Source of the DNA: an uncultured Alphaproteobacteria bacterium
Lineage (GTDB): Bacteria; Pseudomonadota; Alphaproteobacteria; Rhodobacterales; Rhodobacteraceae
NCBI GenBank assembly: GCA_902562285.1
Contig: CACESU010000003.1
Coordinates: 1-64,000, forward strand
DNA: 64,000 nt
Reading direction: 5' to 3'
Shown: in pieces, positions 1 to 8,824 of the stretch
Layout of the letters: each line of letters opens with the position of its first letter
How positions within the stretch are numbered: the first letter of the stretch is position 1
Made by a program: the position numbers and the translations under genes
Notes under the pieces: generated by a model
Database searches by the model: none
The model's input: only the letters and a program-made list of their open reading frames with translations
What the model was told of the DNA's origin: nothing

Positions 1-1041
1 ATGACTATAGAAGAAAATGCTGAAGCTCAAATCTCCAATGCTGAACTTAAACTTTATAACATTGCTGAAAGAGGAAATGAAACTACTGGGTTTACTCATC
101 TAGTAAGTGCCTCTAGAGAAGCAATCGAAATCGCAAATAAAGCTTATCAAAAACAGGGAAGTATATCTGGTATTTCAACTGGTCTTATAGATTTAGATAA
201 AAAGCTAGGCGGACTCCATTCCTCAGATTTACTCATAATTGCAGGAAGACCCTCTATGGGTAAAACCTCACTTGCAACCAATATGGCATTTAGTATTGCT
301 AATTCATTTGAAAAAATAACTAATGAAGATGGAAGTAAAACTTTATTGAACGGTGGAGTAGTTGGATTTTTTTCACTAGAAATGTCATCTGCTCAGTTAG
401 CAACAAGAATTCTGTCTGAAAATTCTAAGGTTCCCTCAGATAAAATTAGAAAAGGAGACATTTCAGAAGAAGATTTTAGAAACTTTATTGAAGCAGCTCA
501 AAGTCTTGAACAGTGCCCCCTTTACATTGATGATACCGCCGCACTTACTATATCTGCACTTGCAGGTAGGGCTAGAAGATTAAAGAGAATGTATGGATTA
601 GATGTTTTATTTGTTGATTATTTACAACTTATAAGACCATCTACAAATCGAGATAGTAGGGTTAATGAAATTTCAGAAATAACACAAGGTCTTAAATCTA
701 TAGCAAAAGAATTGAATATACCAGTAGTTGCACTTTCACAATTATCTAGACAAGTGGAAGCTCGTGATGACAAAAGACCTCAGCTGTCAGATTTAAGAGA
801 AAGTGGATCAATTGAACAAGATTCAGATGTAGTAATGTTTATTTTTAGGGAAGAATATTATAAAGAAAGAGAAAAGCCAGATGAGCATGATGTTGAAAGT
901 TTCTTGAAATGGCAAGATGATATGAGCAGATTACATGGTAAGGCTGAATTAATAATAGGTAAGCAAAGGCATGGACCAATAGGTACAGTTGATCTATCAT
1001 TTCAAAGTAGGTTTACAAGCTTTGGAAATTTGGCAAAGTAA
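1..1041 (+). CDS. dnaB: Replicative DNA helicase DnaB (3' part)
   Basis: Hexameric helicase that unwinds DNA ahead of the replication fork. The visible 346 residues carry the RecA-like ATPase domain: Walker A GRPSMGKTS near residue 84, a Walker B-type stretch LFVDYLQLI, and the LSQLSRQVE and SDLRESGSIEQD motifs of the family. Full-length DnaB is about 480-500 residues, so most of the N-terminal primase-interacting domain lies to the left of the window. The ATG at base 1 is probably an internal Met rather than the start. The downstream gene is alr, the usual alphaproteobacterial neighbour. No intein is seen in the visible part. Confidence 0.95.
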   Translation: MTIEENAEAQISNAELKLYNIAERGNETTGFTHLVSASREAIEIANKAYQKQGSISGISTGLIDLDKKLGGLHSSDLLIIAGRPSMGKTSLATNMAFSIANSFEKITNEDGSKTLLNGGVVGFFSLEMSSAQLATRILSENSKVPSDKIRKGDISEEDFRNFIEAAQSLEQCPLYIDDTAALTISALAGRARRLKRMYGLDVLFVDYLQLIRPSTNRDSRVNEISEITQGLKSIAKELNIPVVALSQLSRQVEARDDKRPQLSDLRESGSIEQDSDVVMFIFREEYYKEREKPDEHDVESFLKWQDDMSRLHGKAELIIGKQRHGPIGTVDLSFQSRFTSFGNLAK

Positions 1042-1075
1042 AATTTAATTAAATTTTAAATAAATTGTTACAAAA

Positions 1076-2116
1076 ATGACTGTAGTGATAAAGATCAACC
1101 TTAGTAATATTAAAAAAAATTGGCTATATCTTAATAAGTTTTCAAAAAAGAATACTGAAACTAGTGCAGTAATAAAAGCTAATGCTTATGGACTTGGAGC
1201 TCATGAAGTCGCTACTGCTTTATGGGAAGCAGGAAGTAGATCTTTTTTTGTTGCAACAACCGAAGAAGCTATAAACATCGATAAAATTTTACCAAAGTAT
1301 AGGAAAATATATGTGCTTAATGGATATGATAAAAAAAATAAAAAGGCGTTTAATGAATTAGATTTGATTCCAGTCTTAAATTCACCAGACCAATTAAACT
1401 CCTTCGTCGAAGATAGTAAGAATAAAAATTTTTGCATTCAAATTGATATTGGAATGAATAGATTAGGTTTTCAGTTAGACCAAATTTATAAACATAAAGA
1501 TTGTATAAAAAACTTAAATTTAGACTTAGTACTAGGACATTTAACAACAGCTATAAATCCTAAAAATTCTTCCAATAAAATTCAACTACATAAATTTAAA
1601 GAATTTTCTAATAATTTTCCATTTTCTAAAAAGTCTTTGGCTGCATCACATGGAATATTTATAGATAATAAATATCACTTTGATTTAATCCGTCCAGGTA
1701 TTGCATTGTTTGGAGGTATTAGAAACTCTAATATTTTGGATGTAGTTAGTATTGAATTACCAGTTATACAAACTCATTTTTTAGAACCAGGCGATGGCAT
1801 TGGTTACGGATTAACATATGTTTGTAAAGAGAAGAAAAGAGTTGCAACTTTAGCTGGAGGATATGCTGATGGACTAACTAGAAACTTTTCAAATGTTGGT
1901 TTTTTATATCATAATAAAATTCCATGCCCTATATTAGGAAAAATTTCAATGGATTTAGTAACTGTTGACATATCACATTTAAATCAAGTACCAGAAAAAT
2001 TAACTTTTTTAGGACAAAATCAATCTATTAATGACCTATCAGATATTGCAAAAACTATAAGCCATGAAATTTTAATAAATTTAGGGAATCGATTTTCAAG
2101 ACATTATGTGAATTAA
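1076..2116 (+). CDS. alr: Alanine racemase
   Basis: PLP enzyme interconverting L- and D-alanine to supply D-Ala for peptidoglycan. The PLP-lysine motif AVIKANAYGLGA lies near residue 32, GYADG near residue 262, and the KISMDLVTVD motif with its conserved region near residue 290. Length 346 residues fits the family. It starts 35 bases after dnaB, and the MlaE-like gene begins 9 bases after its stop, so the genes probably form one transcription unit. The fold-type III PLP barrel and C-terminal beta domain both appear complete. Confidence 0.95.
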   Translation: MTVVIKINLSNIKKNWLYLNKFSKKNTETSAVIKANAYGLGAHEVATALWEAGSRSFFVATTEEAINIDKILPKYRKIYVLNGYDKKNKKAFNELDLIPVLNSPDQLNSFVEDSKNKNFCIQIDIGMNRLGFQLDQIYKHKDCIKNLNLDLVLGHLTTAINPKNSSNKIQLHKFKEFSNNFPFSKKSLAASHGIFIDNKYHFDLIRPGIALFGGIRNSNILDVVSIELPVIQTHFLEPGDGIGYGLTYVCKEKKRVATLAGGYADGLTRNFSNVGFLYHNKIPCPILGKISMDLVTVDISHLNQVPEKLTFLGQNQSINDLSDIAKTISHEILINLGNRFSRHYVN

Positions 2117-2124
2117 TTTTAATT

Positions 2125-2925
2125 ATGAATATAAATAAACAAAATTTTTATCATTTTATTCCTAAGTTTATTGGTAAAGGTGCATTAGGTTTAATCATAG
2201 CAATTGGTACAACAGTTTCTTTTTTAATTTTTGCTATATTCAAAGCATTAATTCCACCTTTTTATTTAAATGAATATTTAAAACAAATAATCAGAATAGG
2301 ATTGGCTTCATTACCCGTAGTTGGTCTTACCGCATTCTTTACAGGAGGCGCTCTTGCATTGCAAATTTATTCTGGTGGAACAAGATTAAATGCTGAAAGT
2401 GCCGTTCCTTCTATAGTTGCAATCGGTTTTTTAAGAGAATTAGGTCCAGTTCTTTGTGGTTTAATGGTTGCAGGTAGAGTTTCCGCATCAATTGCTGCTG
2501 AAATAGCAACAATGAAAGTTACAGAACAAATTGATGCCTTAACTACTTTAGGAACGGATCCAATTAAATACCTTGTAAGTCCTAGAATTGTTGTAGCTAC
2601 AATTTTTTTACCAATTTTGACAACAATTGGAAATATAATTGGAATATTTGGTGGATATTTAATTAGTACTGAAAGATTAGGTTTTAATCCTACTCTTTAT
2701 ATTGAAAGTAGTATAAAATATATTGAATTTAGTGATATTTATTCCAGTCTAATAAAAGCAGCAGTATTTGGTATGATTATTTCAACTATGGGTTGTTATT
2801 TTGGGTTTAAAGCTTCTAGGGGAGCACTAGGAGTAGGAAAAGCTACAACTGATGCTGTTGTTTTTTCATCTATTTTGATATTAGCTTTTAATTATTTTTT
2901 AACAGAGTTACTTTTTAGAGCATGA
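2125..2925 (+). CDS. mlaE: MlaE-type lipid ABC transporter permease
   Basis: Integral inner-membrane permease of the Mla/MCE phospholipid transport family, which maintains outer-membrane lipid asymmetry. The 266 residues include about five hydrophobic segments and the family motif region VAIGFLRELGPVLCGLMVAGR followed by AEIATMKVTEQIDAL. Its stop codon overlaps the ATG of the next gene (ATGA), so the ATPase is translationally coupled. The substrate-binding MCE-domain partner (MlaD) is not in this window and would have to be encoded elsewhere. Confidence 0.88.
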   Translation: MNINKQNFYHFIPKFIGKGALGLIIAIGTTVSFLIFAIFKALIPPFYLNEYLKQIIRIGLASLPVVGLTAFFTGGALALQIYSGGTRLNAESAVPSIVAIGFLRELGPVLCGLMVAGRVSASIAAEIATMKVTEQIDALTTLGTDPIKYLVSPRIVVATIFLPILTTIGNIIGIFGGYLISTERLGFNPTLYIESSIKYIEFSDIYSSLIKAAVFGMIISTMGCYFGFKASRGALGVGKATTDAVVFSSILILAFNYFLTELLFRA

Positions 2926-2952
2926 ATAAAAATAAAGCTAATGAAATAGTTC

Positions 2953-3666
2953 TTGAAATCAAAAATTTGTTCAAAAAAATTTGAAAATAAAATTATTTTG
3001 AATGACTTAAATTTTAAAATTTTTAGAGGAAAATCTATTGGGGTTATGGGACCATCAGGAACAGGGAAATCTATGTTGTTAAAATGTATTTTAGGTTTAA
3101 CTGAATATGATGGAAAAATTTTATATGAAGGAAAAATTTTAGAAAAAAAAAATAGAGAGCTATTGTACAATAATTCTGGAATGCTTTTTCAAGGTGGAGC
3201 ACTTTTCGATAGTTTAAATGTATGGCAAAATATTTCCTTTAAAAGGATAAATAATAAAACTTACTCAAAAAGAGATTCTATTTCTATTGTAAGAAAGATG
3301 CTTAAGGAAGTAGAATTGGGAACAGAAATATTGAATAATATGCCATCAGAGTTATCTGGAGGGATGCAGAAAAGAGTTGCATTAGCACGAGCCATTGTTA
3401 ATGAACCTAGGATATTATTTTTTGATGAGCCTACTACTGGATTAGACCCATTAACTACAAAAGCAATAAATAAATTGATACTAAACTTAATTAATAAAAA
3501 TAATGTTACTTCAATAATTATTTCGCATGATCCACTCTCAATTAAAAAAATTTGTGATGAAGTTATTTTTTTAACTAATGGTAAAATTGAGTGGCATGGA
3601 AGTGTGAAGGAAATGTCAAATTCAAGACATAAAATGCTTAAAGATTATTTAAACTCAAATCGATGA
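2953..3666 (+). CDS. mlaF: MlaF-type lipid ABC transporter ATPase (5' end frameshifted)
   Basis: ATP-binding subunit pairing with the MlaE permease. Walker A GPSGTGKS, the signature LSGGMQKRVALARA and Walker B ILFFDEPTTGLDP are all present. The open frame given starts at a TTG (2953) with no clear ribosome site. The natural start is the ATG at 2922, overlapping the mlaE stop. That frame encodes an ABC-like N-terminus (EIVLEIKNLFKK) but stops at 2982-2984, just after a run of seven A (2973-2979). Skipping one A joins the two frames into IVLEIKNLFKKFENK, the expected start of an MlaF. So this is a homopolymer sequencing error, a slippage site, or a recent mutation. The ATPase core itself is intact. 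Confidence 0.85.
   Translation: MKSKICSKKFENKIILNDLNFKIFRGKSIGVMGPSGTGKSMLLKCILGLTEYDGKILYEGKILEKKNRELLYNNSGMLFQGGALFDSLNVWQNISFKRINNKTYSKRDSISIVRKMLKEVELGTEILNNMPSELSGGMQKRVALARAIVNEPRILFFDEPTTGLDPLTTKAINKLILNLINKNNVTSIIISHDPLSIKKICDEVIFLTNGKIEWHGSVKEMSNSRHKMLKDYLNSNR
2973..2979 (+). other. A7 homopolymer at the mlaF frameshift
   Basis: Seven consecutive A bases separate the upstream frame that starts at ATG 2922 from the long mlaF frame. Removing one A fuses them. Only the frame logic is seen here; whether the base is real cannot be decided from this sequence. Confidence 0.6.
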
Positions 3667-3860
3667 ATATAAGCTAACTAAACTTTTTTAATAATAATGG
3701 AATTTAAAAAATTTTTATAAATCAAGTATTTTGAAATTATATTTTGGAGTAAGCATAATGAATGAAAAAAGTTGCTATTTATCATTATATCTATATTTTC
3801 TAATAATACTTCAAATATAAATCAATTCTATTATTGAATTTAAATGATTTAGGACAATAG

Positions 3861-4442
3861 ATGGAATTTGATAATAATGTTGTAGATATTATTAGTTTAA
3901 TAATAATAGTCATATCTGTCCTTCTTAGTTATTCTAGAGGGTTGATACGAGAATGCTATACAATTTTATCTTGGATATTATCTTTTTTTTCTTCAATCCA
4001 ATTTGGACCAATGATTTTACCATTAATTTTAGGTGTTCCATTTCTTGAAGAATTTTTATTAGGGAACTGTCCTTTAGCGATGATAATTTCATATATAATC
4101 ACATTTGTGTTATCGATCAGTTTCTTTTCAATACTTTTGGTTATTACTAATATCACTAAAAGAAACGAACCCCAAACTATTATAAGTAATTTAGATAAAT
4201 TTGGAGGAGTACTTTTCGGATTTATGCGTTCAATAATAATATTGTTACTTATATTAATTTTTACGCAAGATCTTTTGCCCGATTTCAATTTTAAAATTGA
4301 AATAAATAACTCAATTGATAACTCAATGACATCTAATTTTCTTGAACCTTCAAAAATTTATCTTTCAGATATTATATCCGACAATGGGGAAAAATGGCTT
4401 AAAACTACCTATGATTTTGTTTTAAATAATACATGTGAGTAA
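3861..4442 (+). CDS. cvpA: CvpA family membrane protein
   Basis: CvpA/colicin V production-type inner membrane protein, 193 residues, with hydrophobic segments near residues 6-25, 28-55, 70-100 and 115-135. The N-terminal pattern DIISLIIIVISVLLSYSRGLIRE is typical of CvpA (VDxxxxxxxxxSxxRGxxRE). The start ATG follows AGGA at five bases. In many alphaproteobacteria cvpA sits between radA and purF. Here neither is present: mlaF with a 194-base spacer precedes it and an SDR gene follows 21 bases downstream. The precise role of the family is unclear. Confidence 0.8.
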   Translation: MEFDNNVVDIISLIIIVISVLLSYSRGLIRECYTILSWILSFFSSIQFGPMILPLILGVPFLEEFLLGNCPLAMIISYIITFVLSISFFSILLVITNITKRNEPQTIISNLDKFGGVLFGFMRSIIILLLILIFTQDLLPDFNFKIEINNSIDNSMTSNFLEPSKIYLSDIISDNGEKWLKTTYDFVLNNTCE

Positions 4443-4463
4443 CTTGAACTTATAAAAATATAT

Positions 4464-5150
4464 ATGGAAAAAAAATATTTTAAAAATAAAATTGCTCTTG
4501 TTACAGGTGCTTCTAGAGGTTTTGGTTCTGCAATAGCACTAAAATTAGCACAAGCTGGAGCTAACCTAATAATTACGGCAAGAACAATTGGAGCATTAGA
4601 GGAATTATCCAACAAAATTCTAATATATGGAGGTAAAGTTACTGTAGTACCTCTAGATCTAAATAATCAAATACATACACAATTATTTTGTAAAACTCTT
4701 TATGAAAAGTTTGGGAAAATAGACTTTTTTATTCACTCAGCATTTTTAGCTATACCAATGGCACCCATTGAAACTGTAAGTGAAAAGGATATGACTAAGT
4801 ATTTTGCATCAAATACTTTCTTGACCCAAAGACTAATTAATTTAATTCATCCTTTATTAAAAATACAAAAAAATAGCATTGCTGTTTTCATTCATGATAA
4901 AACAAAAAAAAATTATAAAAAATTTTTGGGAGTTCACAAGGCAATTCAGGCAGCTTCAAAAGAAATTGTAAAATCATATTTGGAAGAAAGAATTAGGACT
5001 GGACCAAAAGTTTTAATATTTGAGCCACTATCTATGCCTACAAAAACTAGGAAAATAATGTTTCCAGGTGAAGATAAAAAGAAATTAAGTACATGTGAGA
5101 TAGAAGCCAATAAATTGATCAAAATCTTACTTTCTGAAATTAGTAATTAA
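4464..5150 (+). CDS. SDR-family protein, catalytic residues apparently lost
   Basis: Short-chain dehydrogenase/reductase fold of 228 residues with the nucleotide-binding motif TGASRGFG near residue 14 and the NNxxG-equivalent region replaced by IHSAF. The usual catalytic YxxxK is not visible: at the expected place the protein reads FLGVHKAIQAASK, with the Lys but no Tyr, and the preceding catalytic Ser region reads VFIHDKT. It may bind NAD(P) without normal redox catalysis. In rhizobia and relatives an SDR gene follows purF, so this is likely that ortholog. It converges with der, with two bases between the stops. Confidence 0.75.
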   Translation: MEKKYFKNKIALVTGASRGFGSAIALKLAQAGANLIITARTIGALEELSNKILIYGGKVTVVPLDLNNQIHTQLFCKTLYEKFGKIDFFIHSAFLAIPMAPIETVSEKDMTKYFASNTFLTQRLINLIHPLLKIQKNSIAVFIHDKTKKNYKKFLGVHKAIQAASKEIVKSYLEERIRTGPKVLIFEPLSMPTKTRKIMFPGEDKKKLSTCEIEANKLIKILLSEISN

Positions 5151-5152
5151 TC

Positions 5153-6586
5153 CTAAACATATGGATTATTTCCAACCTTAAATTTTAATCTTATAGGAAT
5201 ATTTTTCAAATTAAACTGGTCTCTGATGCTATTAAAAAGAAATTTTCTGTAATTTTTAGGAATATCAATACTTGAAGAAAATATTAAAAAATTTGGAGGT
5301 CTTGATTTAATTTGAGTAATATACCTTAGCCTCAATCTTCTTCCTTTCACCAGTGGAGGAGGATGCTCTGAAGTTTTTATTTCTAACCATCTATTTAATT
5401 TTGATGTGGTAAATCTTTTTTGCCAATTATCTTTTGCACCTAAAATTGCTGAGTAAAGTTTTTCAATACCCTCATTTCTAAGTGCAGAGATTGTAACAAA
5501 TGAAATATTTCCAAATTGGGGTAGTGATAATTTTATTTTATTTTTTAATATATCAATTTTTTCTTTTTTATTTTTTTCTTTATCCCACTTATTTAGAACT
5601 AAAATTAAACATCTACCTTCTTTTTCGATTAAATTGATAATCCTTAGATCTTGTAAATCAAATGCATTATCAACATCTAGCAACATGATAACAACTTCAG
5701 AAAATTTAATAACTTCTACTGATTTATCTACTGATAATTCTTCTAATCCTTTTTGAATTTTATTGAAGCGTCTAATACCAGCTGTATCAATTATCTTAAA
5801 ATCTTTTCCCATCCAATTAAAATCCACTAAAATTGGATCAGTAGTTGTACCAGACTTTGAACTTGTTAGAACTCTTCTTTTTTTTATTATAGCATTCAAA
5901 AGAGTTGATTTACCTACATTTGGTCTGCCAACTATAGCTATTTTAATGGGTTCGTTTTTTAAATTTACATTGTTTTTAGTAATTAGAGTTGAATACGGAT
6001 CTATAATATTTTTTTTCCTAAAAAAATTAGTTTCAAATAATCTTTTATTATCTCCAGGTATTTTTGGTTGCCTTAACTTTAAAAAATTCAAAATTTCTTT
6101 TTTTAAATCATCTATGCCCAAACCATGTGCAGCAGATATGGGAAAAGAATATTCTAAACCTAGTGAAAGAGGTTCCCAAAAACCCTCTAAGGCTTTTTTG
6201 CTATCATGTTTATTACTTATTAAAAAAGTTTTAAAAATAAATTTTTTTAAATAACTAGCAAATTCAATATCATTATTTGTTAATCCATTTTTTGAGTCTA
6301 CTACAAATAGTATTAGATCAGCATCTTTTAAAAGGTTTTCAATAATAGTCTTTATATCTTTTTGTAAGAAATTTTCTGGTGACAATAAATCACAACCTGC
6401 AGTATCATATAACCTTACTAAAAAATCACTTAGGTAAAAATCAAAATATCTAAAATCTCTTGTTGTTCCAGGATTATTGTCTGTAATCGATGTTGTCCTG
6501 TTCAATAGTCGATTAAATAAAGTAGATTTGCCCACATTAGAGCGACCTATAATTAAAACATTGAATAACGTCAATTTATTCACCAA
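5153..6586 (-). CDS. der: Ribosome biogenesis GTPase Der (EngA)
   Basis: Tandem-domain GTPase needed for maturation of the 50S ribosomal subunit. Two G domains are seen: GRSNVGKSTLFN near residue 13 with DTAG, and GRPNVGKSTLLN near residue 219 with DTAGIRR and NKWD. A C-terminal KH-like domain ends in the family's conserved region (SEHPPPLVKGRRLRLRYITQ). Length 477 fits. In the first domain the NKxD motif reads SNKHDS. It is the last gene of a minus-strand run with the BamB-like and YfgM-like genes. Confidence 0.95.
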   Translation of the reverse strand: MVNKLTLFNVLIIGRSNVGKSTLFNRLLNRTTSITDNNPGTTRDFRYFDFYLSDFLVRLYDTAGCDLLSPENFLQKDIKTIIENLLKDADLILFVVDSKNGLTNNDIEFASYLKKFIFKTFLISNKHDSKKALEGFWEPLSLGLEYSFPISAAHGLGIDDLKKEILNFLKLRQPKIPGDNKRLFETNFFRKKNIIDPYSTLITKNNVNLKNEPIKIAIVGRPNVGKSTLLNAIIKKRRVLTSSKSGTTTDPILVDFNWMGKDFKIIDTAGIRRFNKIQKGLEELSVDKSVEVIKFSEVVIMLLDVDNAFDLQDLRIINLIEKEGRCLILVLNKWDKEKNKKEKIDILKNKIKLSLPQFGNISFVTISALRNEGIEKLYSAILGAKDNWQKRFTTSKLNRWLEIKTSEHPPPLVKGRRLRLRYITQIKSRPPNFLIFSSSIDIPKNYRKFLFNSIRDQFNLKNIPIRLKFKVGNNPYV

Positions 6587-6607
6587 TTCTTAAATTAAAT
6601 AATCTAA

Positions 6608-7915
6608 TTAAATAAAAGCAATAATTTTCCCAGATTTGGTAACAATAAATATTCTATTATGAACAGCAAAAGGTCTATATAATGCTGCACTTCCTAAGCT
6701 ATATTGCAAAATTTGTTTACCATTAGCTGGATTAAATTTTCTTAAATATCCATCAGTACCAGCTATCCACAAGAAATTACCTGCTAAAGTTGGTCCAAAA
6801 AAATTACTTTTATTATTTGGTTTTGAAATATTTCTAGACCAGATTACTTTACCATTTTTTTCGTTTATTCTTATCAATTTTCCTTTTGTTGACACTACAA
6901 ATATAGAACCACCATTTATTAAAGGAGTACTGTAAGAACCAACTGGAAGACTCCAAAATTTTCTTCCATTTATTAAATTCAATGCTAAAAATTGACCAGA
7001 TGAGCTCAATGCAAAAACTTTATTTGACTTAATAATAGGACTACCACCCAAATCACCGAATACAGAATAAGATTCACCTTTATTTCCTAGATCAAAAGAT
7101 GTCGTCCATATTTCAGATCCATTGTTTGGACGAACTACAGCTAATTGGCCTGAACTAAATGGTAAAATCAATTTATTGTTTTTTAAAGCTGGAGATGCCC
7201 CTTTTGTTAAAAGTGTAGGTCTTGTAGCGCCTTGAAAAGTCCAAAGAGTTTCACCTTTTTTATTAAGTGCTATAGCTAGATCACTAGCATTAACAATGAA
7301 AATTTTGTTCTTATGATATATTGGAGCACCTCGGAAAGGAGAATCAAATCTTTTTTTCCATTTTATCGAACCGGCTAAATCAAGAGAAAAAACTTCTCCA
7401 AATCCAGTTGCTACAAACAAATTATTTTTATCGATAACAATACCACCTGAATGATGAGTACTTTGCTTTTTTTCTGAAGAAGGTGCTAAATTTTTAACCC
7501 ATTGTTTTTTACCATTAAGGTTAAAAGAATAAAGGTTCGCTCTTCCATCTAGAATATAGATATTCTTACTGGAAAATATAGCAGCTGAAATCCCCCCCCT
7601 ATATTTTAATTTAGTTTCCCATAATTTGGTTAAAGGACTCTCAAATTTTGAATGCGCCAATAAGTGAGTCGGTCCATTATCTACCTGTGGAATAGAGAGA
7701 ATATTTTTTTGAGGAGTTAATTTAATATTTTTTGCATCATTTTCTAAATATGAGTCCATTTCTTGCTGATACAAATCTAGACGTTCTCCTTTTATACTTT
7801 CATTATTAAAACATGCTAACAAAGGTAAATATAAAATAAAAAATACTAACTTAGATTTAACAAAAGGCATTTCATATTTTTTTAGAAAATATTTAAAATT
7901 CATCAATTTAAACAC
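6608..7915 (-). CDS. bamB: BamB-like PQQ beta-propeller lipoprotein
   Basis: Outer-membrane beta-barrel assembly accessory protein of the BamB type. The N-terminus has a lipoprotein signal with lipobox LLAC near residue 34; a shorter start at the Met near residue 17 gives a more typical signal peptide. The rest is made of repeating propeller blades with WxxxG-like and KxxW features (NGKKQWVKNL, KGETLWTFQG, NGSEIWTTSF, NGRKFWSLPV, NGKVIWSRNI). It sits 21 bases upstream of der and downstream of the YfgM-like gene, the order seen in many proteobacteria. Confidence 0.85.
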   Translation of the reverse strand: MFKLMNFKYFLKKYEMPFVKSKLVFFILYLPLLACFNNESIKGERLDLYQQEMDSYLENDAKNIKLTPQKNILSIPQVDNGPTHLLAHSKFESPLTKLWETKLKYRGGISAAIFSSKNIYILDGRANLYSFNLNGKKQWVKNLAPSSEKKQSTHHSGGIVIDKNNLFVATGFGEVFSLDLAGSIKWKKRFDSPFRGAPIYHKNKIFIVNASDLAIALNKKGETLWTFQGATRPTLLTKGASPALKNNKLILPFSSGQLAVVRPNNGSEIWTTSFDLGNKGESYSVFGDLGGSPIIKSNKVFALSSSGQFLALNLINGRKFWSLPVGSYSTPLINGGSIFVVSTKGKLIRINEKNGKVIWSRNISKPNNKSNFFGPTLAGNFLWIAGTDGYLRKFNPANGKQILQYSLGSAALYRPFAVHNRIFIVTKSGKIIAFI

Positions 7916-7944
7916 TCAATTCATTTATATTATTGAAAGTAAAT

Positions 7945-8586
7945 TTATTTAATGTGAGTCTCTATGATAGTCTTTAAATTATTAAGTCTATTATTTAAAG
8001 AAAGTGAATTTGATAATTCTGGTTGCACTATATCAATTTCCTCCAAGGCTTCATTAAATAAACCTTTTTCTAGAAATAAATTTATTTTCCCTTCTATCGC
8101 TAATAATCTATAAGGCCTATCAGGACCAGAAAGCTTATTTAAAATTTGAAATTTTTCATCATAGGTTTTATCTCCCAAATAAAATTGGTAAAATAAAGCT
8201 AAATCCCTTAGCGCTTGAGGTGAATTTTCATCATTTTCAATATTCTTTAAATACTGTAATTTTTTATTAATATTAGTTTCTTGATTAAGAAATAAAGGGT
8301 TAAGTATAGCTAAAGTATGACCTGGTTTTTTTTGTTCTATATAACTAGAGTAATCATCAAAGTTTTGATTGATAGAAAAATTTTTCAAAGCTAAGGATAG
8401 ATTGTCACCATTTAACTGATAATTTAATTTTTCATTATTCTTTTTCCACTCATTAAATGCAACGATAAATACAATAATTAATAATACAACAAAACCAAAC
8501 CATGAATACTTTTTTATATATTTAAAAAGTTTATCACGACGGACTTCCTCACTGACTTCTTTTATGAATGAATCATTTAAACTCAA
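7945..8586 (-). CDS. YfgM-like tetratricopeptide membrane protein
   Basis: A 213-residue protein with a cytoplasmic N-terminus rich in charged residues, one transmembrane helix near residues 31-45 (WFGFVVLLIIVFIVAF), and a periplasmic TPR-like region. This matches the YfgM/TPR_21 family, an ancillary SecYEG-linked chaperone-type protein normally encoded next to bamB and der, as here. It begins the minus-strand operon and is divergent from the RND efflux genes across a 235-base spacer. Confidence 0.75.
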   Translation of the reverse strand: MSLNDSFIKEVSEEVRRDKLFKYIKKYSWFGFVVLLIIVFIVAFNEWKKNNEKLNYQLNGDNLSLALKNFSINQNFDDYSSYIEQKKPGHTLAILNPLFLNQETNINKKLQYLKNIENDENSPQALRDLALFYQFYLGDKTYDEKFQILNKLSGPDRPYRLLAIEGKINLFLEKGLFNEALEEIDIVQPELSNSLSLNNRLNNLKTIIETHIK

Positions 8587-8791
8587 TTTAAAATCTCCTA
8601 ACTAAAAGTATAATTTTTTACTTTATATTTTATCAAAAAATCTTCATAAAAGTTTAGTTATACTAGAATTAATAGAATAAACATCTAAATATAAAGCAAC
8701 GATTATAACAACAGAAATATAATATGTATAAAGTTAAACTATATAAAAATAAATTAAAAGAGATATAATCATTTATAAGGAATTTAACAAA

Positions 8792-8824
8792 ATGGCAACT
8801 GAACTTTTAATTTTGGGTTTTTGA
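8792..8824 (+). CDS. Possible 10-residue leader peptide overlapping the HlyD-like start
   Basis: A short frame, MATELLILGF, preceded by AAGGA about 8 bases upstream. Its stop TGA overlaps the ATG of the adaptor gene (TGATG at 8822). This arrangement would let ribosomes terminate and restart on the adaptor. The adaptor itself has no good ribosome site of its own, which is the main support. It could be a chance ORF. Confidence 0.35.
   Translation: MATELLILGF

Noticed and set aside
5763-6254. 163-residue plus-strand ORF
   Set aside because: Lies entirely antisense to der, whose G-domain motifs prove the real frame.
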